Shown: positions 52,540 through 60,750 of the stretch, piece by piece
How the letters are laid out: each line of letters opens with the position of its first letter
How positions within the stretch are numbered: the stretch's first letter is position 1
Position numbers and translations under genes: made by a program
NCBI RefSeq assembly: GCF_009498035.1
Contig: NZ_CP034550.1
Coordinates: 4,402,001-4,466,000, forward strand
DNA from: Saccharothrix syringae
GTDB taxonomy: Bacteria; Actinomycetota; Actinomycetes; Mycobacteriales; Pseudonocardiaceae
Direction of reading: 5' to 3'
Length of the DNA stretch: 64,000 nucleotides
Notes under the pieces: generated by a model
What the model was told of the DNA's origin: nothing
The model's input: the letters and a program-made list of their open reading frames with translations, nothing else
The model's database searches: none

Positions 52540-53181
52540 ATGGCAGAACTCGGCCTGCGGGAGCGCAAGAAGCGCCGCATGCGCGAGGCGATCGCGGAAG
52601 CGGCCTTCGCGCTGTTCGAGGAGTCGGGGTTCGACGACGTGCCGGTGGCCGCCATCGCCGCCGCGGCCGAGGTGTCCAAGCCGACCCTGTTCGCCTACTT
52701 CCCGGCCAAGGAGGACCTGGTGCTGCGCCGGTTCCTCGACGACGCCGAGCGCCTGGAGCACACCGTGCGGACCCGCCCGCCGGGCGTGTCCGCCCTGGGC
52801 GCCCTGCGCCGCAGCTTCCTCGACCGCCTGGTCGAGCGCGACCCGCTGACCGGCCTGAACGACACCCGGCCCGCCATCACCTTCCACCGGCTGCTGCACT
52901 CGACGCCGTCCCTGGCGTCCCGCCTGACCGCCTACATGCTCGACCAGGAGCGGGAGCTGTCCGCCGAGCTGCTGGCCGCGGGCGAACCGGGCGACGAGTT
53001 CCTGTCCCGCGTCGTGGCCGCCCAGGTCGTGGGCGCGTACCGGGTGCTGGCCAACGGCAACGCCGAGGAGATCCGCTCCGGTCGCCGGGCCGACGACGCC
53101 CACCCGGCGGCCGTCCGCCGCGCGGAGATGGCTTTCGACGTCCTGGAGCACGGCCTGGCGAAGGTGTGGCCGCCGCGGTAG
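52540..53181 (+). CDS. TetR-family transcriptional regulator
   Basis: This 213-residue protein has a typical TetR DNA-binding domain at 8-55 (RMREAIAEAAFALFEESGF, then VAAIAAAAEVSKPTLFAYF, with the FPAKEDLV ending). A variable helical ligand domain follows. It is transcribed divergently from helD with about 98 bases between the two chosen starts, the classic layout of a TetR repressor and its target. The start is leaderless. The ligand is unknown. If helD is a resistance gene, the tetramic acid or a pathway intermediate would be a logical inducer. Confidence 0.9.
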   Translation: MAELGLRERKKRRMREAIAEAAFALFEESGFDDVPVAAIAAAAEVSKPTLFAYFPAKEDLVLRRFLDDAERLEHTVRTRPPGVSALGALRRSFLDRLVERDPLTGLNDTRPAITFHRLLHSTPSLASRLTAYMLDQERELSAELLAAGEPGDEFLSRVVAAQVVGAYRVLANGNAEEIRSGRRADDAHPAAVRRAEMAFDVLEHGLAKVWPPR

Positions 53182-53261
53182 CGGCTCCCCGCCAGATCCG
53201 CACGTCAGTCCGCAGGTCGACGGGGTTCACCCCGCGGTGGCTCCTGCCCGGACCGCACGCC

Positions 53262-53344
53262 GGTGGGCGGGCTTCGGTGGGCGGGCTTCGGTCGGCGGGC
53301 TCGGGCAGGCGGGCTGTGGCGGGCGGGCTGTGGCGGGCGGCTCC
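53262..53344 (+). repeat. 14-bp G-rich tandem repeat, about six copies
   Basis: The unit GGTGGGCGGGCTTC is repeated about 5.9 times with substitutions, between the convergent tetR and ohr-like genes. The plus strand has many GGG runs and might form a quadruplex. It may serve as a transcription end for the flanking genes. Confidence 0.8.
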
Positions 53345-53387
53345 GGGACGGACGGGTCGCGGTGACCGGACCCGGGCCCGCGGTCGG

Positions 53388-53780
53388 TCACCCCACGGCG
53401 ACCGGCCACCCACCCACCAGCGGCGCGTGCGAGACGGCCAGGTCCACCAGGTCCTGCCGCCGCGCCTCGGGCACGTTCGGCAGCTCCACCTTCAACCGCG
53501 CGTCCACGTCGTACTTCTCCGCGCCCTCGTGCCGCAGCGACACCCCGGCGCTCACCACGCAGCCGGAGGTGTCGTCGCCGGCCGACGACGCGATGAGCAC
53601 GATGCTCTGGTGCAGGCACGTCGCCAGCGAGGCCGCGTACAGCTGCTCGGAGTTCCAGCCGCCACCCGGACCTCCCAGCTCGGTCGGCGCGGCCACGGGC
53701 AGGTCGGCCGCGTCGTCCACGCGGACTGAGCCGGAGCTGGACACGGCGGTGGTCGAGTAGAGGTTCGTCGCAGTCGTCAC
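53388..53780 (-). CDS. OsmC/Ohr-family peroxidase-like protein lacking the usual resolving cysteine
   Basis: This 130-residue protein is of the OsmC/Ohr family, small thiol peroxidases that reduce organic hydroperoxides. The family signature is present: PTELGGPGGGWNSEQLYAAS leads into LATCLHQS with the peroxidatic Cys55. In typical Ohr proteins the second cysteine lies near the C-terminus in a CPYS motif. Here the aligned segment is SHAPLVGG with Ala119. A different Cys74 (SGC) is present instead. The protein is about ten residues shorter than usual. It is read alone on the minus strand, divergent from the methyltransferase gene. It may use another thiol partner or have changed its substrate. 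Confidence 0.8.
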   Translation of the reverse strand: MTTATNLYSTTAVSSSGSVRVDDAADLPVAAPTELGGPGGGWNSEQLYAASLATCLHQSIVLIASSAGDDTSGCVVSAGVSLRHEGAEKYDVDARLKVELPNVPEARRQDLVDLAVSHAPLVGGWPVAVG

Positions 53781-53874
53781 CGCCGCCGAGTACCCGCTCC
53801 CGGCCGAAATCCACGGGCGGCTCCGTCATGCGAACGGTGGAAGCCGGCCCTACCGTGACCACCGGAGGTGCTCG

Positions 53875-54573
53875 ATGCCCACACTGGCGGTCCGGGCGGT
53901 GCCGGACGCGTTCGACGAGGCCGCGCCGGGCTACGACCTGCTGGTCGGCGCGAACCCCGACTACCACCGCGAGCTGCGCCGCTCGGCCACCGCGCTGCGG
54001 GTCGCCGGCGACGGCGCGGGCCTGCGGCTGCTGGACCTGGGCTGCGGCACGGGCGCGTCCACCGCCGCGCTGCTCGCGGTCGCGCCGCGGGCGGAGGTCG
54101 TGGCCGTCGACGCCTCGCGGGGCATGCTCGACCGGGCGCGGCGCAAGTCGTGGCCGCCGAACGTGTCCTTCGTGCACGCCCGCGCCGAGGACCTGGCCGT
54201 GCACGGGCCGTTCGACGGGGTGTTCGCCGCCTACCTGGTGCGCAACCTGCCGGACCCGGACCCGGTGCTGACCGCGGTGCGCGGGCTGCTCAGGCCGGGT
54301 GCGCGGCTGGTGGCGCACGAGTACTCGGTGCGCGACTCGTGGGCGGCCACCGCGCTGTGGACGGCGGTGTGCTGGTCGGTGATCATCCCGAGCGGGGCGG
54401 TGGTCACCCGGTCGGCCCGGCTCTACACCTACCTGTGGCGCAGCGTGCTGGACTTCGACGGCGCGAGCGCGCTGCGGGACCGGTTGCGGCGCAACGGTTT
54501 CACCGGGGTTCGCACGTTGCCGGCCGCCGGGTGGCAGCGCGGCATCGTTCACACGTTCGTGGGACAGGCGTGA
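53875..54573 (+). CDS. Class I SAM-dependent methyltransferase (carotenoid locus)
   Basis: This 232-residue protein has a Rossmann-type methyltransferase fold. Motif I is LLDLGCGTGAST near 51-62, an acidic residue at the end of strand 2 (VVAVDAS) binds the ribose, and motif II/III follow (FDGVFAAYLVRNLPD). It looks like the UbiE group. GGAGG lies before the ATG and TACCGT about 20 bases upstream could be a -10 box. It faces the Rieske-crtB pair, with 188 bases between the convergent stops. Its position resembles the crtT-like methyltransferases of actinobacterial carotenoid clusters, so methylation of a carotenoid or quinone is likely. The substrate is not certain. Confidence 0.75.
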   Translation: MPTLAVRAVPDAFDEAAPGYDLLVGANPDYHRELRRSATALRVAGDGAGLRLLDLGCGTGASTAALLAVAPRAEVVAVDASRGMLDRARRKSWPPNVSFVHARAEDLAVHGPFDGVFAAYLVRNLPDPDPVLTAVRGLLRPGARLVAHEYSVRDSWAATALWTAVCWSVIIPSGAVVTRSARLYTYLWRSVLDFDGASALRDRLRRNGFTGVRTLPAAGWQRGIVHTFVGQA

Positions 54574-54761
54574 GGCGCGGCCGCCGAGCCGTCCGAATGC
54601 CCGGCCCCACCGGCGCGCCGGCGGGCACCGCGAGGGCTTCGCCGGCCCGCCGGTTCGGCCGCACGCCTGCCTGACCGCAGCACCGACCGCACGAACGCCT
54701 CTCGCCGACCCGCACCCCACACCCCGCACGACCCCGACCAGACCACCGGGGCCGGCGGCAC

Positions 54762-55730
54762 TCACCCCGGGAAGCGCCCAACCCGGCGCAAGGCATAACG
54801 CCGTTCCGCGTAAGCCAGGTCGTCGCGCCACAGCCGGGCCGCCGCCCACCTCATCAACGGCCGGATCACCGGCGCCACCGGCAGCGCCTTCCCGAACCCC
54901 GGCCGGTCGGAGTAGGCGATGGTCGCCTCGACCACGGCGGTGCGGGCGGAGCCGTCCGGGCCCGGCGCCAGCGGCGTCGCGTGGGTCTCCACCACGCTGC
55001 CCGCGCCTTCCCCCGCCACGACGTGCATGACGACCGTGCGCGGCTCCGGGCAGGTGAAGGCGGCGACCACCGGCACCCCGATCCGGCCCACCAGCTTGAA
55101 CGTCACCTCCACCAGGAAGCGGTCGTCCTGCTCGGTCGGGGTCTCCAGCACCGCCAGGTTCGCGAACGAGTACGGGTGGAACCACGCCCCGTGCCAGGGG
55201 TCCAGCCGGTTGGCGACCACGTCCTCCGGCTCGCACCGCCCGACCACCGTCGCCACCGCGTCCAGCGACCCCGCCGGCGGCCGCTCGGGCAGCACCGGCG
55301 CGTCCAGCGGCTCCTCGCCGCCCACCTCGTCCAACCGGACCCAGACCAGCACGCCGTCGTCGTGCGCGGGGTACGGGCTCCACCCGCCGAACTTCCGGCC
55401 GCCCAGCGCCAGGCCGTGCCACCGGCACACCAGCTCGCCGCGGTGCACCGCGCCGTCGCACAGGGGCGCGCCCAGGTGCGGGCACGAGCCCGGCCCGGCC
55501 AGCACCGACGACCCCGACCGCCATGCCACCACCTCGACGCCGGCCACGGTCCGCCCGAACGGCCGGTCCGCGGTCACCTCGCGGCTGGCGGCCAGCACGA
55601 ACCAGTTGCCCGACGGCCGGGCCACGGCCCGCTTCAACGCCGCCTCGATCAGCGCGGGCCTGGCGTCCCGCCAGGTGGGTTCCTGCTCCGGCCACGGCTT
55701 CGCGGCGAACCGGCGCAACGGGATGGACAT
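54762..55730 (-). CDS. Rieske [2Fe-2S] oxygenase-like protein (DUF5914-type) of carotenoid locus
   Basis: This 322-residue protein has a Rieske centre CPH...CRWH (CPHLGAPLCDG and ELVCRWHG, about 90-115), which binds a [2Fe-2S] cluster. The C-terminal half resembles the DUF5914 domain that I remember beside phytoene synthase genes in Pseudonocardiales. ATG 55730 follows GAGGAG. The gene is 26 bases downstream of crtB on the same strand, so both form an operon. A typical mononuclear-iron facial triad is not obvious; the stretch NRLDPWHGAWFHP offers Asp and His candidates. The likely role is oxygenation of the carotenoid end groups, by inference from context. Confidence 0.75.
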   Translation of the reverse strand: MSIPLRRFAAKPWPEQEPTWRDARPALIEAALKRAVARPSGNWFVLAASREVTADRPFGRTVAGVEVVAWRSGSSVLAGPGSCPHLGAPLCDGAVHRGELVCRWHGLALGGRKFGGWSPYPAHDDGVLVWVRLDEVGGEEPLDAPVLPERPPAGSLDAVATVVGRCEPEDVVANRLDPWHGAWFHPYSFANLAVLETPTEQDDRFLVEVTFKLVGRIGVPVVAAFTCPEPRTVVMHVVAGEGAGSVVETHATPLAPGPDGSARTAVVEATIAYSDRPGFGKALPVAPVIRPLMRWAAARLWRDDLAYAERRYALRRVGRFPG

Positions 55731-55756
55731 GCGGATCTCCTCGTGGACGCGGGTGT

Positions 55757-56683
55757 TCACGCCGACAGCGCGGCGCGGGCCAGGGCGGGCAGGGCCATCA
55801 CCAGCCGCCGCCCGCCGGACACGGTGACGCGCCTGGACAGGACGTCGTAGTCGGCCCGCTCGACCAGGTCGAGGATGCGGCCGTACAGCCGGTACGCGGT
55901 GGCGACGCACGGGCGCGACTGCGGGGCCAGCATGGGGATGCCCGGCGCCGCGTCCCGGTAGACCGAGCGCGTCCGGGCGACCTGGAACTCCAGCGCGCGC
56001 TTGATCCGCGGGTCGGTGCGCCCGGTGCGGCGGGCCCACCCCAGCAGCTCGCGGTCCACCCCGAACCCGGCCAGCTCCTCGGTCGGCAGGTACACCCGGC
56101 CCCGGTCCAGGTCCTCGCCCACGTCGCGCAGGAAGTTGGTGAGCTGGAACGCCACGCCCAACGCCGCGGCCGGGCCCTCGGCCTCCTCGCGCGGCACGCA
56201 CGTGCCCAGCACCGGCAGCACCTGCAGCCCGATCACCGCCGCCGAGCCGTGCACGTACCGGGCCAGGTCGGCGTAGGTGGCGTAGGAGGTGACCGTCAGG
56301 TCCATCCGCATCGACGCCATGAAGTCGGTGAACAGCGAGCGCTCGATGCCGTACCGGCGCGCGGTGTCCACGACCGCGGCGATGACGGGGTGGTCGCTGC
56401 CGCCGGCGGCCAGGCCCTCGGCCAGCCGCTCATCCACAGTGGACAGCTGGGCGGCGCGCTCGGCGGGCGTGCGGCCGTCGTGCACCTCGTCGACGATGTC
56501 GTCGGCCCACCGGGCGAACCCGTACAGGGCGTGGATCGCGGGACGCCGCGCGCGCGGCAGCAGGCGCGTGGCCAGGTAGTAGGTGCGGCCGTGCTCGGCG
56601 TTCAGCTCACGGCAGCGCTGGTACGCCCGCCGCAGCACCGGATCGGTGACGGCGGCGGCGTCGAGTTCGCTTTCGACCGACAT
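55757..56683 (-). CDS. crtB: Phytoene synthase
   Basis: This 308-residue trans-isoprenyl synthase of the head-to-head type joins two geranylgeranyl diphosphates to phytoene. Both Asp-rich motifs are present: DDIVDE near 61-66 and [18 protein letters not shown] near 185-202. FARWADDI and the [11 protein letters not shown] substrate-pocket segment are also intact. It is transcribed away from crtE. A TAGCGT box on the minus strand near 56719-56724 may be its -10 element. It is the first gene of a two-gene unit with the Rieske gene. Squalene synthase is an alternative in principle, but the neighbouring GGPP synthase and desaturase make CrtB clear. Confidence 0.93.
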   Translation of the reverse strand: MSVESELDAAAVTDPVLRRAYQRCRELNAEHGRTYYLATRLLPRARRPAIHALYGFARWADDIVDEVHDGRTPAERAAQLSTVDERLAEGLAAGGSDHPVIAAVVDTARRYGIERSLFTDFMASMRMDLTVTSYATYADLARYVHGSAAVIGLQVLPVLGTCVPREEAEGPAAALGVAFQLTNFLRDVGEDLDRGRVYLPTEELAGFGVDRELLGWARRTGRTDPRIKRALEFQVARTRSVYRDAAPGIPMLAPQSRPCVATAYRLYGRILDLVERADYDVLSRRVTVSGGRRLVMALPALARAALSA

Positions 56684-56747
56684 GGGGGCGGGGAGTCCTT
56701 CCGGAGGCTTCGCGCACCACGCTAGGACCGGGCGCCGCGCTCCGCAT

Positions 56748-56788
56748 GACAGATCAAGCCGCCTTCCACGCGACAGATCAACCTGTCG
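56748..56788. promoter_or_regulatory. Paired direct repeats and palindrome between crtB and crtE
   Basis: GACAGATCAA occurs at 56748-56757 and again at 56772-56781. The second copy is embedded in the palindrome CGACAG-ATCAAC-CTGTCG (56771-56788). The pair sits between the two divergent promoters (TAGCGT on the minus strand at 56719-56724, TTAGCT at 56811-56816). It is a likely binding site for a shared regulator. Confidence 0.6.
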
Positions 56789-56846
56789 TGCAGGCGCCCC
56801 GGTGTCCTGTTTAGCTCATCCCAACGCCACGCAGTCGGGAGGCACG

Positions 56847-57944
56847 ATGACGCTGGTTTCCAGGGCACCCCACGCCGCGCCGCCGGCGGTCGGCGACGAG
56901 CTGCTGCCCCGGCTGCACCGCGAGCTGGAGGACTTCCTCGCGCGGGCACCCGACACCGCGCCCGAGCTGGCCGGGGCACTGGCCGACCTGGTCCTGGCCG
57001 GTGGCAAGCGGGTGCGGCCCACGTTCGCCTGGTGGGGCTGGCGCGCGGCGGGCGGCGAGGCCGAGGGACCCCGCGCCGACGCGGCGGTGCGGGCGCTGGT
57101 CGCGCTGGAACTGCTCCAGGGCTGCGCGCTGGTGCACGACGACGTGATGGACCGCTCGGCCACCAGGCGCGGCAGGCCGACCGCGCACGTGGCGTTCGCC
57201 ACCCGCCACCACCGCGGCCGCTGGGCGGGCGACTCCCGGCACTACGGCGACAGCGCCGCCGTCCTGGTCGGCGACCTGGCCCTGGCGTGGGCGGACGACG
57301 CGCTGGTCACCGCCGGCCTCGACCCCGCCGCGCTGGCCCGCGCGTGGGTGCCGTGGCGGGCGATGCGCACCGAGATGATCGCCGGGCAGCACCTGGACCT
57401 GCTGGCGGGCGCCCGGCGCGAGGAGTCGCTGGAGCGGGCGCTGCGCGTGGCCCGGTTCAAGACCGCCGCCTACACCGTGGAGCGGCCGCTGCACCTCGGC
57501 GCGGCGCTGGCGGACGCGCCGCCGCACCTGGTGGACGCCCTGCGCTCCTACGGCCGGGACGTCGGGGTGGCGTTCCAGCTGCGGGACGACCTGCTCGGCG
57601 TGTTCGGCGACACCGCGGTCACCGGCAAGCCCGTCGGCGACGACCTGCGCGAGGGCAAGCGCACCGCGCTGATGGCGCTCGCGCTCGGCCTGGCGCGCAC
57701 CGCCGACCGCCCGCACGCGGCGCGGCTGCTGCGGGACTGCCTGGAGGGGCAGGGCGTCACCGAGCGGACCGTGGCCGAGGTGCGCGAGCTGCTGCGGGAC
57801 CTGGGCGCCGTCGCCGCGGTGGAGGAGCGGATCGACGCCCTGGTCGCGAGCGCCGGGCAGGCGATCGACCGGGTGGACCTGGCCGGGCAGGCGGGCCCCG
57901 CGCTGACCGCGCTGGCCGCCGGGGCGACCGGGAGGCACCGGTGA
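56847..57944 (+). CDS. crtE: Geranylgeranyl diphosphate synthase (polyprenyl synthetase)
   Basis: This 365-residue all-alpha prenyltransferase has GGKRVRP near 51-57, the first Asp-rich motif HDDVMD and the second FQLRDDLLGVFGD. These motifs bind magnesium and the diphosphates during chain elongation. The ATG at 56847 has GGGAGG upstream; the ORF is open earlier but that part lies in the divergent promoter. The next gene, crtI, overlaps by four bases (GTGA), so the two are co-translated. The product should be C20 geranylgeranyl diphosphate for CrtB, though chain length is inferred from context. Confidence 0.92.
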   Translation: MTLVSRAPHAAPPAVGDELLPRLHRELEDFLARAPDTAPELAGALADLVLAGGKRVRPTFAWWGWRAAGGEAEGPRADAAVRALVALELLQGCALVHDDVMDRSATRRGRPTAHVAFATRHHRGRWAGDSRHYGDSAAVLVGDLALAWADDALVTAGLDPAALARAWVPWRAMRTEMIAGQHLDLLAGARREESLERALRVARFKTAAYTVERPLHLGAALADAPPHLVDALRSYGRDVGVAFQLRDDLLGVFGDTAVTGKPVGDDLREGKRTALMALALGLARTADRPHAARLLRDCLEGQGVTERTVAEVRELLRDLGAVAAVEERIDALVASAGQAIDRVDLAGQAGPALTALAAGATGRHR

Positions 57945-59419
57945 GCGCGCGTGTGGTGAGGGGGCGGACCGACTCGGTCGTGGTGGTCGGCGCCGGGCTG
58001 GCGGGGCTGTCCGCCGCGCTGCACCTGAGGGGCGCCGGGCACGAGGTGACCGTGGTGGAGCGGCTGCCGCACCCCGGTGGGCTGGCCGGGCGGCTGGACG
58101 TGGCCGGGCACCGGATCGACACCGGTCCGACCGTGCTGACCATGCCCGAGCTGGTGGACGAGGCCCTGGCCGCGGTGGGCGACCGGCTGGCCGACCGGCT
58201 GGAGCTGCTGCCGCTGCACCCGGCCTACCGGGCGTGCTTCGCCGACGGCAGCGCGCTGGACGTGCACACGTCGGCCGAGCAGATGGAGGAGGCGGTCCGC
58301 GAGTTCGCCGGCGGGCGGGAGGCCGCCGGGTACCGGGAGCTGCGGGCGTGGCTGACCCGGCTGTACGAGGTGGAGCGCGAGCGGTTCATCGGCGCGAACT
58401 TCGACAGCCCGCTCGACCTGCTCGGGCTCGACCTGGCCGCGCTGGTCCGCCTGGGCGGGTTCGGGTCGCTGGACCGCGCCGTGGGCCGGTTCCTGCGCGA
58501 CCCGCGCCTGCGGCGGGTGTTCACCTTCCAGGCCCTGTACGCGGGGGTGGCGCCGCGCGGCGCCCTGGCCGCCTACGCGGTGATCGCCTACATGGACACG
58601 GTGGCGGGCGTGTGGTTCCCGCGCGGCGGGATGCGCGCCGTGCCGCAGGCCATGGCCGACGCCGCCGCGGACGCGGGCGTGCGGTTCGCCCACGGGTGCG
58701 AGGCCACCTCGCTGGAGGTGCGCGGCGACCGGGTGCGGGCCGTGGTCACCGACCGGGAGCGGTTCGCCTGCGACGCGGTCGTGCTGGCCGGCGGGCCCGC
58801 GCAGACCACCCGCCTGCTGCACCGCCGGCCGCGCCGCCCGGTGCCGCTGCGCTGGTCGCCGTCGGCGGTGGTGGTGCACCTGAGCGGGCCGCGCGTCGAC
58901 GGGTACGCGCACCACACCATCTCCTTCGGCGACGCGTGGGACCGCACGTTCGACGAGATCATCGACCGGGGCGAGCTGATGACCGACCCGTCGCTGCTGC
59001 TCACCACGCCCACCGCGACCGACCCGGGGCTGGCACCGGCGGACCGGCACCTGCACTACCTGCTGGCGCCGTGCCCGAACCTGGACGCGGGCCCGCTGGA
59101 CTGGGACCGGCTGGGGGAGGGCTACGCCGACCGGCTGGTGGGCGAGCTGGTGCACCGCAAGCTCATCGCCTCGGCGGACGACGTGACGCGCCTGTCGCTG
59201 ACCACGCCGGACGACTGGGCCCGCGCCGGGCAGGCCGCCGGCACCCCCTTCTCGGCGGCGCACACCTTCGCCCAGACCGGCCCGTTCCGGCCCCGGAACC
59301 TGCCCTTCCGCGACGGCAACGTGGTGCTGGCGGGCAGCGGGACCACGCCGGGCGTGGGCATCCCGCCGGTGCTGATCTCGGGCCGGCTGGCCGCCGCCCG
59401 CCTGCACCGGCGGCCCTGA
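57941..59419 (+). CDS. crtI: Phytoene desaturase
   Basis: This 492-residue FAD-dependent desaturase of the CrtI type has an N-terminal dinucleotide fold VVVGAGLAGLSAAL (15-28), the GPTVLTMPEL segment and the C-terminal signature AGSGTTPGVGIPPVL. It converts phytoene stepwise to lycopene or a less desaturated product. GTG at 57941 overlaps the crtE stop and has GGGAGG upstream. No lycopene cyclase gene follows, so the local end product may be acyclic, perhaps modified by the Rieske protein and the methyltransferase. Confidence 0.92.
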   Translation: MSARVVRGRTDSVVVVGAGLAGLSAALHLRGAGHEVTVVERLPHPGGLAGRLDVAGHRIDTGPTVLTMPELVDEALAAVGDRLADRLELLPLHPAYRACFADGSALDVHTSAEQMEEAVREFAGGREAAGYRELRAWLTRLYEVERERFIGANFDSPLDLLGLDLAALVRLGGFGSLDRAVGRFLRDPRLRRVFTFQALYAGVAPRGALAAYAVIAYMDTVAGVWFPRGGMRAVPQAMADAAADAGVRFAHGCEATSLEVRGDRVRAVVTDRERFACDAVVLAGGPAQTTRLLHRRPRRPVPLRWSPSAVVVHLSGPRVDGYAHHTISFGDAWDRTFDEIIDRGELMTDPSLLLTTPTATDPGLAPADRHLHYLLAPCPNLDAGPLDWDRLGEGYADRLVGELVHRKLIASADDVTRLSLTTPDDWARAGQAAGTPFSAAHTFAQTGPFRPRNLPFRDGNVVLAGSGTTPGVGIPPVLISGRLAAARLHRRP

Positions 59420-59444
59420 CGGGGCACCCGCCTCCGACGGGCCG

Positions 59445-60371
59445 TCACAGCCCGGACAGGAACTCCAGCAGCGCGCCGTTGACCTCCCGCGGCCGCTCCT
59501 GCTGCGTCCAGTGCCCGCACCCGGCCAGGTGGTGCACCGACCGCAGGTTCGGCACCAGCCGCGGCAGGGCGTCCGCCGGCATGAAGCCCCGCACCACGTC
59601 CTGGTCTCCGTCGATGAACATGCCGGGCGGGGTGATCACCGCGCCGTCCCACGGCGCGGTGAGCTCCCAGTTGCGGTCGATGTTGCGGTACCAGTTCAGG
59701 CCGCCGGTGAAGCCGTTGCGGCGGTACTGGTCCACGAAGGCGTCCACGTCGGCCTCGGTGAGCCAGGGCGGCAGCACCCTGGGCTCGGCGAACCGGTCCA
59801 GGAAGCCCGTGGCGGGGGAGTCCGGCGCGGTCCCGCCGTCCGGTGCCCGGCCCAGCACCCGGCGGAACGTCGCGCGCGGGTCGCGGCCCAGCTCGGCGTC
59901 GGCGACCCCCGGCCGCTGGAAGTACAGCTGGTAGAAGTCGTCGCCGAACTGCTCGCGCAGCAGTCGCAGCGGGGGTCGGGACGCGCGCGGCACCGCCGGG
60001 ACGCTCAACCCGACCACGCCGCGCACCAGGTCGGGGCGCATCAGCGCGGTGTGCCAGGCGACCGGGGCGCCCCAGTCGTGCCCGACCACCACGGCCTCGC
60101 GCTCGCCCAGCGCCGCGATCAGCCCGACCACGTCGCCGACCAGGTGCAGGATCGTGTAGGCGTCGACGTCCTCCGGCCGGTCCGTGCCGCCGTAACCGCG
60201 CTGGTCGGGCGCGACCACCCGGTACCCGGCCTCGGCGAGCGGCCCGAACTGGTGGCGCCAGGAGTACCAGCTCTCCGGGAAGCCGTGCAGCAGCAGGACC
60301 AGCGGGCCCCGGCCCTGCTCGGCGACGTGCATCGTGATGCCGTTGACGGATAACTCGCGGTGCTGCGGCAA
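59445..60371 (-). CDS. Alpha/beta-hydrolase, epoxide hydrolase type
   Basis: This protein has the epoxide-hydrolase set: the HGFPES oxyanion motif, the nucleophile Asp in VGHDWGA, a cap domain with YQLYFQRPG that can supply the lid tyrosine, an acidic residue in IDGDQDVV and the base His in GHWTQQERP. It opens epoxides to diols through a covalent ester. I place the start at TTG 60371, with GAGGGGG six bases upstream and a TACGCT -10 box at 60397-60402. The longer GTG reading from 60443 would begin inside a terminator hairpin. It stands alone, convergent with crtI. A role on carotenoid epoxides is possible but unsupported. Confidence 0.8.
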   Translation of the reverse strand: MPQHRELSVNGITMHVAEQGRGPLVLLLHGFPESWYSWRHQFGPLAEAGYRVVAPDQRGYGGTDRPEDVDAYTILHLVGDVVGLIAALGEREAVVVGHDWGAPVAWHTALMRPDLVRGVVGLSVPAVPRASRPPLRLLREQFGDDFYQLYFQRPGVADAELGRDPRATFRRVLGRAPDGGTAPDSPATGFLDRFAEPRVLPPWLTEADVDAFVDQYRRNGFTGGLNWYRNIDRNWELTAPWDGAVITPPGMFIDGDQDVVRGFMPADALPRLVPNLRSVHHLAGCGHWTQQERPREVNGALLEFLSGL

Positions 60372-60413
60372 CGTCGTCCCCCTCGGTGTCGCCACGAGCG
60401 TATCGCCGGCGGA

Positions 60414-60448
60414 ACGCGGTGGGCCGGACTCGCGCCGGCCCACCGCGT
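60414..60448 (-). terminator. Terminator hairpin after the proline-rich gene
   Basis: ACGCGGTGGGCCGG (60414-60427) and its exact complement (60435-60448) form a 14-bp stem with a 7-base loop. It lies 19 bases downstream of the small minus-strand gene and upstream of the epoxide hydrolase start, so it should separate the two transcripts. Confidence 0.75.
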
Positions 60449-60466
60449 GTCACTCCGAGCGCGGCG

Positions 60467-60601
60467 TCACCTCGGCGTGGGCGGCTCGGGCGTGGGCGGC
60501 ACCGGCGGCTCCGTGCCCGGCCCCGGTTCGGGCCGGGGCGTGTCGGGAATCGGCTCGGGCACGGGCACGGGCGGCGGCTCGGGCGGTTCCGGATGGACCA
60601 T
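60467..60601 (-). CDS. Small proline-rich protein (44 aa)
   Basis: This ORF codes for 44 residues, close to half of them Pro and most of the rest Glu, Val, Thr or Gly (it starts MVHPEPPEPPPVPVPEPIPD). AGGGAGG lies five bases before the ATG and a strong hairpin follows the stop, so it has the marks of a translated unit in spite of its composition. No signal peptide, membrane helix or known domain is visible. It would be an extended, acidic polyproline-type chain. I do not recognise a function. The alternative is a chance ORF in GC-rich DNA, which the ribosome site and terminator argue against. Confidence 0.55.
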   Translation of the reverse strand: MVHPEPPEPPPVPVPEPIPDTPRPEPGPGTEPPVPPTPEPPTPR

Positions 60602-60750
60602 GACGACCTCCCTTCGCCGCGGGGCTACCCGGCCGGCGGACCACTCAGACGTGCACCGCCGCACGGCACCGGAGCAATCCCGCAACACCTTCGGGTGACC
60701 CCCGTCCGGGGCGGCCCGCGATCCCGCTACCGTCCCGCGGAGGAGGGAAC

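Noticed and set aside
59420..59446. TGACGG...CCGTCA inverted repeat between crtI and the epoxide hydrolase gene as a terminator
   Set aside because: Only six paired bases over an 18-base loop; too weak to annotate.
60372..60443. GTG 60443 start of the epoxide hydrolase
   Set aside because: It falls in the terminator stem of the neighbouring gene and upstream of the -10 box. TTG 60371 has a good ribosome site.
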